Shown piece after piece: positions 8,487-17,601 of a stretch of DNA of 32,472 nucleotides (position 1 is its first letter; every line of letters starts with the position of its first letter). Both the position numbers and the translations under genes were made by a program. Location of the stretch: assembly GCA_016869835.1 (NCBI GenBank), contig VGDH01000022.1:1-32472 (forward strand), in the 5' to 3' direction. Source of the DNA: Alphaproteobacteria bacterium. GTDB lineage: Bacteria > Pseudomonadota > Alphaproteobacteria > Rhodobacterales > Rhodobacteraceae. Under the pieces are notes generated by a model. The model saw nothing but the letters and a program-made list of their open reading frames with translations. It made no database searches and was not told where the DNA came from.

Positions 8487-9470
8487 ATGCGTGGTCTGAT
8501 CTGGCTGACGGTGATCCTTGCCGCGCTTTGGGGCGGCTGGTGGTTTGTGGGGTCGCGGGGCGTTGAGGCGGCTGCGCGCGGCTGGTTTCAGGCCGAGACG
8601 GCGCAGGGCCGGGTTGCCACCTATGAGACGCTGGAGGTGCGCGGCTTTCCTAGCCGGTTTGACCTGACCGTGACGGCCCCGGCGCTGGCCGATCCGGCGC
8701 GCGGCCTGTCTTGGCGGGCGCCCTTTGCCCAGGTCTTTGCCATGAGCTGGAAGCCTTGGCACATGATCGCCGCTTTGCCGGGCGGGCAGGAGATTTCTGT
8801 TGTGGGTCAAGAGTTTGATCTGGATGCCCAGCGGATCATGGGCAGTCTTTTGCTTGTGCCCGGTCCCGATCTTGCGCTGTCTGAGGCGGTGGTCGAGGGC
8901 GATGCCCTCGTGCTGACGCCCAAGGCCGGCGCGGCTTTGGGGGCGGCGCGGGCGGTGGGCTCGATCCGGGCCGAGGCGGGGGCGGAGGCGATCTATCGGC
9001 TGGGGCTCGCGGTCAGGAGCGTGAGCGTCGATCCGGCGCTGGCGCAGGCGGCGGGGCTTTCGCAGACCATCGAAGCTATGGAACTGGATGCCACAGTGAC
9101 GCTTTCGGCCCGTCTGGACCGGCACGCGGGCCAAAACCGCCCGGCCCTGCGCGCGCTGGATCTGACCGAGGCGCGGGTGATCTGGGGCGATCTGAAACTG
9201 TTTGCCAAGGGCGACATGGGGCCGGACACTGAGGGGCTGGCGGCGGGCGAAATAGCGGTCAGGATCGAGAACTGGCGGCTTTTGCCGTCGCTTCTGGTGG
9301 CCGCAGGGATCATTGCGCCGGGGTTTGAGCCGTCACTGACGCGGGGGCTTGAGGTGATGGCGGCGCAGAGGACGGATCCGCAGGTGCTGGTGGTGCCTTT
9401 GATCGCCAAGGCCGGACGGATGAGCTTTGGCCCCCTGCCCCTGGGTCCGGCGCCGCGTATGGGCGACTGA
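8487..9470 (+). CDS. DUF2125 domain-containing exported or membrane-anchored protein
   Basis: A 327-residue protein with an N-terminal hydrophobic helix (LIWLTVILAALWGGWWFV) that acts as a signal or anchor. It is followed by a beta-rich body with the DUF2125 hallmarks RGFPSRFDLTVTAPALADP and WRAPFAQVFAMSWKPWHMIAALP. The family is found in alphaproteobacteria; its function is unknown, though the fold suggests an envelope lipid- or AsmA-like role (inference). The start ATG at 8487 is preceded by AAGGGG. It is convergent with the extensin-like gene, with only 20 bp between their ends. Confidence 0.85.
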   Translation: MRGLIWLTVILAALWGGWWFVGSRGVEAAARGWFQAETAQGRVATYETLEVRGFPSRFDLTVTAPALADPARGLSWRAPFAQVFAMSWKPWHMIAALPGGQEISVVGQEFDLDAQRIMGSLLLVPGPDLALSEAVVEGDALVLTPKAGAALGAARAVGSIRAEAGAEAIYRLGLAVRSVSVDPALAQAAGLSQTIEAMELDATVTLSARLDRHAGQNRPALRALDLTEARVIWGDLKLFAKGDMGPDTEGLAAGEIAVRIENWRLLPSLLVAAGIIAPGFEPSLTRGLEVMAAQRTDPQVLVVPLIAKAGRMSFGPLPLGPAPRMGD

Positions 9471-9490
9471 TCTTCAAGGAAATCCGCGCC

Positions 9491-10414
9491 TTAACGGCAG
9501 TATGGCCAGTTGTTATGGCGGGCGATGTCGAAATGCAGGTGGTCTTCGTGATAGCCGTCTGAGCCGGGACCAAGCGTGGTGCCGAAGATGCCGCAGGCCG
9601 CCTTGTGGGCGCGGCGCACCTGTTTGTTGTAGTTGCGCGAAACGGACCATTCGGTGCCATCGGCAAAGACAAAGCCCGCCACATCCACCGCCCGCCCGCG
9701 ACCGTGTTCGCTGATCTTGGCGCCCTTCTTGTTGTTGCGGTTGCGGCAGATATAGCTAGCGGCAACGCGGATCTCGACCACTTCGCGCCGCCCCATGGCG
9801 GGGCGCAGGCCGTTTTCGATCCAGGATTTCATGGCCAGCGCCGTGTCACAGCTGAAGGTGGCAGACTGGTTCAGCCGGATGCCGCTGATCGAGGTCACGC
9901 GCACCGGCTTGTCCAGACCGCAGCCCTTGACCTTGCCCTTGATCGGGGCCAGCGCCTCGCCCTTGATGGCCGGGTCGCCGCAGACCGAACCCTTTTTCGA
10001 GGATTTTTCCTTTTTCTTGCGGGTTTGCTGCGGTTCGAGCGTTGCTTCGGGCAGGGTGTCGGGCATGGGGGCTGAGGCAAGGCTCAGCGGGGCCAGACCC
10101 TGCGGCCGCGCCTTGGGGCGCAATGTGGGTGTCGTGGCCAAGGCCAAGGCCGAGGGTTGAGGCTGGGCGGTTTGCAGGCCAACAGGGTCAGCCGCCGGTC
10201 GGGCGGTGACCAGACCGGCAGGGCGCGGTCGGGGGCGCAGCACCGCTTGGGTGGGTTGAGCCGCCTCGGCAGGTGTTGCGGCGGGTGAGGCGGCAAGAAC
10301 TGTCGCCGGGCGCGCGGCGGGGCGGAGTGAGCTTTCGGGCGCGTCGGCCCCTGCGGGGCATGCGGGAACCGACAGGACCCCGAGCATCGCCACCAGCCCG
10401 AGCGTCCGCAGCAC
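9491..10414 (-). CDS. Extensin-like C-terminal domain secreted protein
   Basis: An exported protein ending in the Extensin-like_C domain. The domain shows SEHGRGRAVDVAGF and EDHLHFD, which look like the zinc-binding His/Asp sets of LAS-type (VanY/MepA-like) peptidoglycan peptidases, plus conserved cysteines. Between the signal peptide (VLRTLGLVAMLGVLSVPACPAG) and the domain lies a long Pro/Ala/Arg-rich linker with repeated RPxARP motifs and a Lys-rich patch. The start is inferred: a GTG at 10414, just 4 nt beyond the tyrC stop, gives a normal signal peptide. A longer ATG start at 10546 would overlap tyrC heavily and is less likely. A peptidase role in the envelope is inference. Confidence 0.82.
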   Translation of the reverse strand: MLRTLGLVAMLGVLSVPACPAGADAPESSLRPAARPATVLAASPAATPAEAAQPTQAVLRPRPRPAGLVTARPAADPVGLQTAQPQPSALALATTPTLRPKARPQGLAPLSLASAPMPDTLPEATLEPQQTRKKKEKSSKKGSVCGDPAIKGEALAPIKGKVKGCGLDKPVRVTSISGIRLNQSATFSCDTALAMKSWIENGLRPAMGRREVVEIRVAASYICRNRNNKKGAKISEHGRGRAVDVAGFVFADGTEWSVSRNYNKQVRRAHKAACGIFGTTLGPGSDGYHEDHLHFDIARHNNWPYCR

Positions 10415-10418
10415 CGGG

Positions 10419-11369
10419 CTATTCGCCCGGTTTGGGCGCCGGGGCCACGCGGCCAAAATCAGGCGCGTCAGTGTCTTGGCCGGCCTCGATGATGCTGCGG
10501 CGAATGGCGCGGGTCCGGTTAAAATACGCATGCAACTGGTCACCATCTCCCATGCGGATCGCGCGCTGAAGCACGAACAGCTCTTCGGTAAAGCGGCCCA
10601 GAATATCGAGCGTCGCTTCCTTGTTCGTCAAGAACACATCCCGCCACATGGTGGGATCAGAGGCGGCAATGCGCGTAAAGTCGCGAAAACCGCTTGCCGA
10701 ATACTTGATGACTTCCGAGTTCGAAACCCGGCGCAGGTGATCGGCGACGCCCACCATCGTGTAGGCGATCAGGTGGGGGGTATGGCTGACCACGGCCAGC
10801 ACAAGGTCATGGTGGGGGGCGTCCATCTCATCGACGTTCGAGCCCATTGCCTCCCACAGCTGGCGCAGGCGTTGGGTCGCCGCCGGGGTGGATTGTGCCG
10901 TGGGTGTCAAAAGGCACCAGCGGTTCTGAAACAGCGTGGCAAAGCCCGAACGCGGCCCGGAATGTTCTGTGCCTGCAAGGGGATGCGCCGGAACAAAGGC
11001 CACGCCTTCGGGGATATGCGGAGCGACGGCCTCGATCACCGCTTGCTTGACCGATCCGACATCGGTGACACAGGCCCCTTGCGCCAGATGCGGGCCGATG
11101 GTGGCGGCGATCTCGGCCATGGCGCCGACGGGGACGGCCAGCACCACCAGATCGGCGCCCTGAACCGCCTCGGCGGCGGTGCCGAACACCCGGTCACAGA
11201 TGCCGATTTCCAAAGCCACGCGGCGGGTGTCTTCGGTTTTCGCATAGCCGACGATCTCGCCGGCAAGGCCGAAGTGCTTCATGGCATGGGCCATGGACGA
11301 GGCGATGAGCCCAAGGCCGATCAGGGCAACGCGGTCATAGATCGGCTGGGCAACACGCAGGGAGGTCAT
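10419..11369 (-). CDS. tyrC: Prephenate/arogenate (cyclohexadienyl) dehydrogenase
   Basis: NAD-dependent oxidative decarboxylation of prephenate or arogenate in tyrosine synthesis. The 316-residue protein begins with a Rossmann [13 protein letters not shown] (about 17-29). It carries the PVGAM segment, [21 protein letters not shown] with the catalytic histidine, and the later HLIAYTMV helix of the family. The ATG at 11369 overlaps the hisC stop as ATGA, so hisC-tyrC-extensin form a single operon. No ACT domain is present. Whether it prefers prephenate or arogenate cannot be read here; the hisC-like partner may act on aromatic as well as histidinol substrates. Confidence 0.92.
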   Translation of the reverse strand: MTSLRVAQPIYDRVALIGLGLIASSMAHAMKHFGLAGEIVGYAKTEDTRRVALEIGICDRVFGTAAEAVQGADLVVLAVPVGAMAEIAATIGPHLAQGACVTDVGSVKQAVIEAVAPHIPEGVAFVPAHPLAGTEHSGPRSGFATLFQNRWCLLTPTAQSTPAATQRLRQLWEAMGSNVDEMDAPHHDLVLAVVSHTPHLIAYTMVGVADHLRRVSNSEVIKYSASGFRDFTRIAASDPTMWRDVFLTNKEATLDILGRFTEELFVLQRAIRMGDGDQLHAYFNRTRAIRRSIIEAGQDTDAPDFGRVAPAPKPGE

Positions 11370-12451
11370 TTGGCACCTTTGAACTGGCCGATCGCATGGG
11401 CCACGCGGCGGCAAGAGGCCTCGTCCCCGATGGTGATGCGCAGGCAGTTGGGCAGTTTGTAGCTGGCCACGCGGCGCACGATAAGCCCCTGGGATTGCAA
11501 GAAGATGTCGCAAGCCTCGGCCTCATCGGCGCTGGCAAAGCGGGCCAGGATGAAATTGGCCATCGAGGTATCCGAAGGCACGCCCAATTCGGCCAGGGCC
11601 TCGGCCAGCCAATGGCGCATTCGGGCATTGTCGGCGCGGCATTTGGCGACGTAATCCTGATCGCGCACGGCGGCCTCGGCGGCCTCAAGCTGGCTGTTGG
11701 ACAGGTTGAAGGGGCCGCGGATGCGGTTCAAGACGTCGATGATGTGTTTGGGGCCATAGCCCCAGCCGATGCGCAAGCCACCAAGGCCATAGATCTTGGA
11801 GAAGGTGCGGGTCATCACCACATTGTCGCGCGCCGCGATCAGGGCGGCACCGGCGTCAAAGCCTTCGACATATTCGGCATAGGCCCCGTCCAGCACCAGA
11901 ATGGCCTGCGGCGGCAGGCCCTTGGCCAGACGCTCGACCTCGGCGGCCGAAATCATCGTGCCGGTGGGGTTGTTGGGGTTGGCGATGAACACCAGTTTAG
12001 TGCGCCGGTTGCAGGCGCGCAGGATGGCGTCGAGGTCGGTGGTGCGCTCACGCTCGGGCACTTCGACCGGGGTGGCACCTGCCGCCATGGCCGAGATGCG
12101 ATACATCAGGAAGCCGTGTTCGGTATAGACCACCTCATCCTTGGGCCCGGCATAGGCTTGGCAAAGGAAATGGATGATCTCATCCGAGCCCACGCCACAG
12201 ATCACGCGGGCGGGGTCAAGGCCATGCACCTCGCCAATCGCTTCGCGCAGGGCCGCGTGGTCGGTTGACGGGTAGCGGTGCAGTTGATGCACCGCGCGCT
12301 GATAGGCCTCTTTCGCGCGGTCCGACGGGCCGAAAGGGTTTTCGTTCGACGACAGCTTGACGATGTTCGTCACCCCGGCAACCGAAGCCTTGCCGCCCTC
12401 ATAAAGGGCGATGTCCAGGATGCCGGGTTGCGGTCGGATGTGGTCGTTCAT
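11366..12451 (-). CDS. hisC: Histidinol-phosphate / aromatic aminotransferase
   Basis: A fold-type I PLP aminotransferase of 361 residues. It shows [12 protein letters not shown] near the N-terminus, [33 protein letters not shown] and [20 protein letters not shown] with the PLP lysine. The family converts imidazole-acetol phosphate to histidinol phosphate. The overlap with tyrC downstream suggests that it also or instead serves the last step of Tyr/Phe synthesis (inference from operon). The ATG at 12451 has GGGGA 6-10 nt upstream; an in-frame TTG at 12463 is a weaker choice. Confidence 0.93.
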   Translation of the reverse strand: MNDHIRPQPGILDIALYEGGKASVAGVTNIVKLSSNENPFGPSDRAKEAYQRAVHQLHRYPSTDHAALREAIGEVHGLDPARVICGVGSDEIIHFLCQAYAGPKDEVVYTEHGFLMYRISAMAAGATPVEVPERERTTDLDAILRACNRRTKLVFIANPNNPTGTMISAAEVERLAKGLPPQAILVLDGAYAEYVEGFDAGAALIAARDNVVMTRTFSKIYGLGGLRIGWGYGPKHIIDVLNRIRGPFNLSNSQLEAAEAAVRDQDYVAKCRADNARMRHWLAEALAELGVPSDTSMANFILARFASADEAEACDIFLQSQGLIVRRVASYKLPNCLRITIGDEASCRRVAHAIGQFKGAK

Positions 12452-12537
12452 CGGATTCCCCAAGTGCTGGCCCGGCTTTTACCGCCCCAAGGGGGGCAAG
12501 GCCAGTGGAAATGCAAGAGCGACCCCTTGCCGCCGGG

Positions 12538-13952
12538 TCACACCGCGAGGAAGTTGGTGAATTGCCAGGGATCGTCGGTGTCGATCTCTTCGGCAAAGCG
12601 GTTGATGCGGTGCTGGATGAGGGTCCAGTCGGTGTAGTGGCATTCGATCTTGCCCAGATAAGGGCGCCGGACCTGAAGGCAGCGCTCGAAGTCCATCTCA
12701 TCGGCCTCGACCCAACCGGCGTTGGGATTTTCTGCCGCCCAGACCATGGCGGCGAGCACGGCAGAGGTCACCTGCATGCCGGTGGCGTTCTGGTAAGGGG
12801 CAAGCGCGCGGGCCTCGTCGATGGTGAGGCGCGAGCCATACCACATGGCGCCCTTGGCATGGCCATAGAGGAGAACGCCCAGGTCATCGCCTCCGCCGGT
12901 GATTTCTTCGGCGGTCAGAATGTGTTTTTTATCAGGGATTTGGCCCGCGTCGTTGATTTCGTGCAAGGACAGGATCGCATCGTTGCAGGGGTGATAGGCA
13001 TAATGCGCGGTGGGGCGATAAATCGCCCGGTCGCCGTCCCAGACGGTGTAGTAATCGGGGATCGACAGCGATTCATTATGGGTCACCACATAGCCGAATT
13101 GCGGCCCGACCGTGGGGCACCAGGAGCGCACGCGAGTATCGGCACCAGGGCGGTCGATCCAGATCGCATAGCCCGCGCCGTGGGTGAACTTGTGCCCGTG
13201 CGGCGGGAGTTTCTTTTCATGCGTGCCCTAGCCCAGTTCGGCCGGCTGATAGCCTTCGGACAAAAGCCCATCGACCGACCAGGTGTTGACAAAAACGCCG
13301 GGCGGTCTGGGGCAGGCGGAAACCCGGTGTCGCGTTCCGCGATATGCACGCCCTTGACGCCCAAGGTCATGGACAGCTGCGCCCATTCGGCGCGGGTTTT
13401 GGGGGCGGCGGTAACGCCGGTATCTGCAGCAAGGCGCAAGAGCGCCTCTTTGTACAGCCAGGACACCATGCCGGGGTTGGCCCCGCAGCACGACACCGCC
13501 GTCGGGCCGCCGACGTGGTTGCGGCCCAGCGCGCGGACCTTTTCGCGCAGGGGGTAATTGGTGTGGTCGGCGTTCGGCAGGGTGGAGCCAAAGTAAAAGC
13601 CCGGCCAAGGTTCGACAACGGTATCAATGTATTGCACGCCGAGTTCGGCGCAAAGCTCCATCAGCAGGATACTGTCCACATCGACCGAAAGATTGACGAC
13701 CATCCCCTTGCCCGATGGGAACAGCCCGCGCAGCGTGGCGGCATAGTTATCCGGCGTCAGGGCGAGTTGCAGATGGCGGATGCCGTGATCGTGCAGGATA
13801 TGGGCAAACTCGCCCGAGGGTTCGATCACGGTGAACTGGCTGCGGTCAAACCCGATATGGCGTTCGATCAAGGGCAGCGTGCCGCGCCCGATCGAGCCGA
13901 AGCCGATCATGACCAAAGGCCCGTCAATGCGGGTGTGAACGGTATGGGTCAT
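12538..13952 (-). pseudogene. hss: Homospermidine synthase, broken by frameshift and nonsense codon
   Basis: Homospermidine synthase makes sym-homospermidine from putrescine/spermidine by an NAD-dependent reaction. The reading starts at ATG 13952 behind a strong AAGGAG. It gives a Rossmann segment MIGFGSIGRGTLPLIERH and follows the family for about 225 residues, through GVKGVHIAERDT. Near 13290-13325 the frame shifts by one base: GVFVNTWSVDGLLSEGYQPAELG continues in another frame, consistent with a 1-nt loss in a C/G run. The new frame then meets TAG at 13230-13228, where the family has Trp (ELGWGTHEK), and stays open to the true stop at 12538. The rest (SWCPTVGPQFGYVVTHNESLSI...) is normal. 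Total length matches the ~470-residue family. Pseudogene or sequence error cannot be told apart here. Confidence 0.85.
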
Positions 13953-13968
13953 CGCGACACTCCTTCGA

Positions 13969-14505
13969 TCAGGTCTTGTAGGCTTTGGCCTGCAGGTAAT
14001 CCATCAGGGCCATCAGCACGCCCGAAACGACAAAGGTGAGGTGGATGACCACCAGCCAATACATCTCGGATTCGCCAAAGTTCACGGCGGTGTCGATGTC
14101 GCGGATTTCCATGAATTTCTTGAGCAGGTGAATCCCGGAGATGGCCACGATGGAGGCGATCAGCTTCATCTTCAGCCCGCTGAAATCCACCTTGCCCATC
14201 CAGTCGGGCCGGTCGGTGCCGGCGTCGAAATCAAACTTCGACAAGAAGTTTTAGTAGCCCGAGAAGAGGACGATCAGCAAGAGATTGGCCGCCAGCGTCG
14301 GGTCGATCAGCGTCAGGACGGCAAGGATGGTCTCTTCGGCGCTCATTGTCAGGGTCTTGGGCAGGTAATAGGCCAGTTCCTTGACGAAGATCACCGTCAT
14401 CATGCCCAAGGCTATGACAAGCCCCAGATACATCGGCGCCATCAGCCAGCGGCTAGCGAAGATACTGCGTTCGAAACGGGTTTCAAGGGTGGGCTTGGGG
14501 ACCAT
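13969..14505 (-). pseudogene. yqhA: YqhA/UPF0114-family membrane protein with in-frame stop
   Basis: A four-helix inner-membrane protein of the YqhA (UPF0114) family, function unknown. Helices are visible at WLMAPMYLGLVIALGMM, TLAANLLLIVLF, MKLIASIVAISGIHL and YWLVVIHLTFVVSGVLM. After the second helix the family motif FSGYEN is interrupted: the Glu codon position is TAA at 14253-14251. The same frame goes on with NFLSKFDFDAG to a normal end at 13969. Only one base needs to differ (GAA to TAA). The start is ATG 14505 behind GGAGAG. It lies 16 bp upstream of hss on the same strand and probably shares its transcript. The broken copy would make only an 84-residue fragment with two helices. Confidence 0.82.
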
Positions 14506-14517
14506 CACACTCTCCGG

Positions 14518-14553
14518 AAAAAAACCAAAGGGCCCGCCGATGCCGACGGGCCC
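14518..14553 (-). terminator. Rho-independent terminator after rpsD
   Basis: On the minus strand, 24 nt beyond the rpsD stop, GGGCCCG (14553-14547) pairs with CGGGCCC (14536-14530) around a 10-nt loop. The stem is followed by TTTGGTTTTTTT. It separates rpsD from the yqhA-hss unit. Confidence 0.8.
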
Positions 14554-14577
14554 CCTGCTGCCACATGGGGGCAGAGA

Positions 14578-15198
14578 TCAGTTCTTGGCGTAGTATTCGA
14601 CGATCAGGTTCGGTTCCATCTTGACCGGATAGGGCACATCGCCCAGGCCGGGGGTGCGGACGAACTTGATGATCTTCTTGCCGGCGTCGACTTCAAGATA
14701 GTCGGGCACGTCACGCTCGGCCGAAGCCATGGCTTCGATCACGATGGCCAACTGCTTGGACTTTTCGCGGACCTCGATCACGTCGCCTTCCTTGACGCGG
14801 TACGACGCGATGTTGACGCGCTTGCCGTTGACATTGACATGGCCGTGGTTGACGAACTGGCGGGCGGCGAAAATGGTCGGGACCAGCTTGGCGCGGTAGA
14901 CGACGGCGTCAAGGCGGCGCTCCAAGAGGCCGATCAGCATCTCGCCGGTGTCGCCACGCACACGCTCGGCCTCACCATAGATCTTGCGGAACTGCTTTTC
15001 GGTCAGGTCGCCATAATAGCCCTTGAGCTTTTGCTTGGCGCGCAGCTGGGTGCCGAAGTCGGAAAGCTTATTCTTGCGGCGCTGGCCGTGCTGGCCGGGG
15101 CCATATTCGCGCTTGTTGACCGGCGACTTGGCGCGGCCCCAGATGTTTTCGCCCAAGCGGCGGTCAATTTTATACTTGGCAGACGTGCGTTTGGTCAC
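14578..15198 (-). CDS. rpsD: 30S ribosomal protein S4
   Basis: Primary 16S rRNA-binding protein of the small subunit. The 206 residues match the usual length. The N-terminal [22 protein letters not shown] and the S4 RNA-binding domain ([38 protein letters not shown], about 94-131) are complete. No lesion is seen, in contrast to the genes on both sides. Translation starts at GTG 15198 with AGAAGGAG ideally spaced. It is monocistronic: its own promoter at 15339-15366, its own terminator at 14518-14553. In this lineage rpsD stands apart from the alpha ribosomal operon. Confidence 0.97.
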   Translation of the reverse strand: MTKRTSAKYKIDRRLGENIWGRAKSPVNKREYGPGQHGQRRKNKLSDFGTQLRAKQKLKGYYGDLTEKQFRKIYGEAERVRGDTGEMLIGLLERRLDAVVYRAKLVPTIFAARQFVNHGHVNVNGKRVNIASYRVKEGDVIEVREKSKQLAIVIEAMASAERDVPDYLEVDAGKKIIKFVRTPGLGDVPYPVKMEPNLIVEYYAKN

Positions 15199-15301
15199 GG
15201 CTGATCTCCTTCTGTGGCCCCAAGGGGCGGATGTGAAGGGCGTTGTCCTCTTCCCGAGCGGGACGACAGGGTTCCATTTGCAAGGGCCACCAACACCAAC
15301 G

Positions 15302-15325
15302 AAAAGCCCCGGAATTGCTTCCGGG
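15302..15325 (-). promoter_or_regulatory. Terminator-like hairpin in the rpsD leader
   Basis: On the minus strand CCCGGAA (15325-15319) pairs perfectly with TTCCGGG (15314-15308) around GCAA, a GNRA tetraloop, and is followed by GCTTTTCG. It begins within about 10 nt of the transcription start predicted from the promoter at 15339-15366, and lies about 104 nt before the rpsD start codon. It could be a leader stabiliser, an attenuator, or a terminator for read-through from the Hint gene upstream. Confidence 0.6.
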
Positions 15326-15338
15326 ACCCGTGGGGCGG

Positions 15339-15366
15339 CTTATACAGGGGGCGAAGATGGTGTCAA
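15339..15366 (-). promoter_or_regulatory. Near-consensus sigma-70 promoter for rpsD
   Basis: TTGACA (15366-15361), a 16-nt spacer and TATAAG (15344-15339) on the minus strand. This is a 6/6 and 5/6 match, far stronger than other candidates in the window. The predicted start is near 15331-15333, giving a leader of about 130 nt before the GTG of rpsD. Confidence 0.8.
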
Positions 15367-15442
15367 CACCCCTCATCGTTGACTGCGTCACTCTTCGGGC
15401 AGCGCCCTCGACGAGAAGCCGAAGGCGCCCGAGGAGAGGCGG

Positions 15443-16510
15443 TTACTGCGCCATTTCATAGCGCAGGATCGCCGCCTCGGACGCCGAAAGGTTGCGCCAG
15501 GCATAGTCGCCATAGCTTTGCGGGTTGGTTTCCACCCCCGGCAAAAGCTGCAACAGCGCGCCCAGTTGCCCAGGATGCACCGTATCCAGCGAGGTGTTCG
15601 ACGGGTGGAAGCCCTCCGACTCCAGCCCGTTGGCCCAGATCACATTATGGCGCTACAGCAGGATATGCACATAGGTGACCTCGCGCAAGGTATGATCGAC
15701 GATCACGGTCTGGTCATTCAGCAGATCCTCGGCCGCGACCAGCACTTCGGGCGTGTTGAACAGCGCCTGGGCGGCGGGGCCTTTCAACAGAATGAGGTGC
15801 TGGGGGGAAACCAGAAGATCCTCATCCGGGCGGCCGATGCCCAAGGCGCCCGCCTTGAGGCGGATGGGGCGCAGACGCGGCATGGCGTAAAGCCGCGCGC
15901 CGGTCATCCGGCGGTGGCCACACCACAAGACCCCTTGCGGGCCATTGTCGCGGGTTTCGATCAGATCGCCGGGCTGCAGGTCGCGGATCATGCGCGGGCC
16001 CATGGGAGTGGCCAGCCGGGTCTCGGGGGTGAAACAGATCACCCCGCCCGCCGTACGGGCTCCTGCGCCGGAATGGGTGCGGTCGATTGCGGTGCGCACC
16101 ACCCAAAGGTCTTGCTCTACCGGTGGCAGATCGCCCACCAGCATCAATAGCCGCGCCCCGGTATCGGGCACCGGAATGATGGTGACCGTATAGCTTTGAT
16201 GGCCGTCGGTGACGATGAACGCCTGATCGGGGACCGCATCGGGACCCGGTTCCTCGCCCTCGGCGGTCTCATCGCCGACCGCAACCCCGACCAGTCGGCG
16301 CACCATGCGCGCCGCACGCTTGCGTATGTCCGCAGCCCCTTCGGCCCCTTCCAGAAGCAACAACCCCTGCGGCCCGTCCACGCGCACCGCCGCCCCCGAC
16401 CAGCGCCAGGTGGTGCCGACCGCAAGAACGTCGAGGGGCGCGGCCTTGAGGCCGTCCACTTCTGTCTGTGACCAGGAGATGACGAACGTGCCCAAAGAGC
16501 CCGTTTTCAT
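15443..16510 (-). pseudogene. Hint-domain protein with in-frame stop near the C-terminus
   Basis: A Hint (hedgehog/intein-type) domain protein of the kind common in Rhodobacteraceae. The N-terminal ~150 residues (ISWSQTEVDGLKAAPLDVLAVGTTW...) are unrecognised. The Hint fold starts at C159 in VICFTPETRLATPMGP, with IRDLQPGDLIETRDNGPQGVLWCGHR and SPQHLILL following. At 15655-15653 a TAG interrupts HILL*RHNVIWANGLESEGFHP; the same frame continues to TAA at 15443. Family members usually have an acidic or other residue at this point, so a single substitution explains the stop. The truncated product (285 residues) would lack the conserved ANGLESE...FHP end. The ATG at 16510 has only a weak AGG upstream. 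Pseudogene, sequence error or read-through are all possible. Confidence 0.78.
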
Positions 16511-16677
16511 TGCCTGTATGCCTGCTCGTTTTGTTTTCTCCGGCAGTTACCGCCGGTTGTGCCGAAAAGTTAACAAGATTGGTGGCAATTGACCAGAGCA
16601 AAGTGGCAACAGTCTGGCAGTTAGATTGGCGCGGCCGGATTGGGGTCGGACGGCAAGGGGCAGCGGGCCTGCCCGCT
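16511..16677. other. Intergenic region between Hint gene and LpxR-like gene
   Basis: A 167-bp AT-richer stretch upstream of the Hint gene. On the minus strand TTGCCAC occurs twice, 21 nt apart (about two helical turns), then GTTAACTTTTC; this could be an operator or promoter region but no clear -35/-10 pair stands out. At 16662-16677, right after the LpxR-like stop codon, AGCGGG and CCCGCT form a small hairpin without a T-tract, a weak terminator candidate. Confidence 0.4.
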
Positions 16678-17601
16678 TTAGAACCGCAGATTGAGGCTGA
16701 GCGCGCCGACAAGCTGGCCCTCGGGCTGCTGGACAAATTCGCGCGACAGATAGGTGATGCTGTAAAAGGTCGAGGCGCGTTCGCCTTGCCAATGCAGCCC
16801 GGCGCGCAAACGGTAGCGATCCTTCTCGGCACCGACCGTGCCGCCCGAGGGCAAAAGTGCTGTATCCAGCACATGGGCCACATCGCCGCCAAGCGTCAGG
16901 CTGAAGCCTTCTGTCCGCGTCCCCTCGATCCCGCGATAGCGCTGGCCGGTGGTCACATCGCGCAGCATCAGCCCGCCCTCGCCAAACCGGCCGATGGTGA
17001 TATCACCGCCAAGCCGGACAAGGCTTTCGACACCCAGACGCGCCTCGGCAAAGGGGCGCGCAACGATCCCCTCGCCCAAGGCAAAGCTGCGCCCGATCTC
17101 GCCGTTCAGACCCGGATGAAGCCGGCTGCCGATCTGGGCATCGAGAACTGCGGCCGAGGGCGGCACCATCCCGGCCTGATCGTGAAACCATTTCTGAAAG
17201 CTGCCGATGCCATTGCGCGGCCCGGTCAGCGCCAGTTCTGCGCCCAGCGCCATCTCTGACCCCTGCCAGCCGAAATGGGTGTTCACCCCAAAGCTCAGCA
17301 CCCCGGCATAGCGCCGGTCATTGGCCGCAGGCGTGGTAAGGTTGGCGGGCGCAATCACCCCGGCATGGCCGCGCAGTTCAAGGATGTCGCCAAAGCCATG
17401 CCCGGCATGGCCCTGCCAGCTTGGTCCCCGCACCCGGCTTACCGTGTATGAGCCGGTGCGCCAGCGGTTCTTGCCATCGCCAATCTGGTCATTGGTGAAG
17501 ATGCGGCCCCAGCCCAGCGTCACCCGCTCTTCGGCCACCGCCGGCGTCCCAAGCAGGACCGGCAAGGCCGCCAGCACGGCCATCAACACCCATCTCACCA
17601 T
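16678..17601 (-). CDS. LpxR-family (DUF2219) lipid A deacylase, outer membrane
   Basis: A 307-residue exported beta-barrel protein. The signal peptide is MVRWVLMAVLAALPVLLGTPAVA, and the chain ends in LSLNLRF with the C-terminal Phe of outer-membrane barrels. It shows the LpxR signature: FTNDQIGDGKNRWRTGSYTVS, with the Asn-Asp pair and Ser of the active site, and later GSFQKWFHDQAGMVPPS with the candidate catalytic His. The family removes the 3'-acyloxyacyl chain of lipid A in a Ca2+-dependent way. I infer this activity; some family members are uncharacterised. The start is ATG 17601 with AGGGAA 9 nt upstream. It is divergent from the amidohydrolase gene. Confidence 0.83.
   Translation of the reverse strand: MVRWVLMAVLAALPVLLGTPAVAEERVTLGWGRIFTNDQIGDGKNRWRTGSYTVSRVRGPSWQGHAGHGFGDILELRGHAGVIAPANLTTPAANDRRYAGVLSFGVNTHFGWQGSEMALGAELALTGPRNGIGSFQKWFHDQAGMVPPSAAVLDAQIGSRLHPGLNGEIGRSFALGEGIVARPFAEARLGVESLVRLGGDITIGRFGEGGLMLRDVTTGQRYRGIEGTRTEGFSLTLGGDVAHVLDTALLPSGGTVGAEKDRYRLRAGLHWQGERASTFYSITYLSREFVQQPEGQLVGALSLNLRF

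Noticed and set aside
13228-15655. Stop-codon reassignment or programmed recoding of TAG/TAA to explain three interrupted genes.
   Set aside because: The stops replace different residues, one gene also needs a frameshift, and other genes in the window end normally at TAG, TAA or TGA. No SECIS- or pyl-like context is seen.
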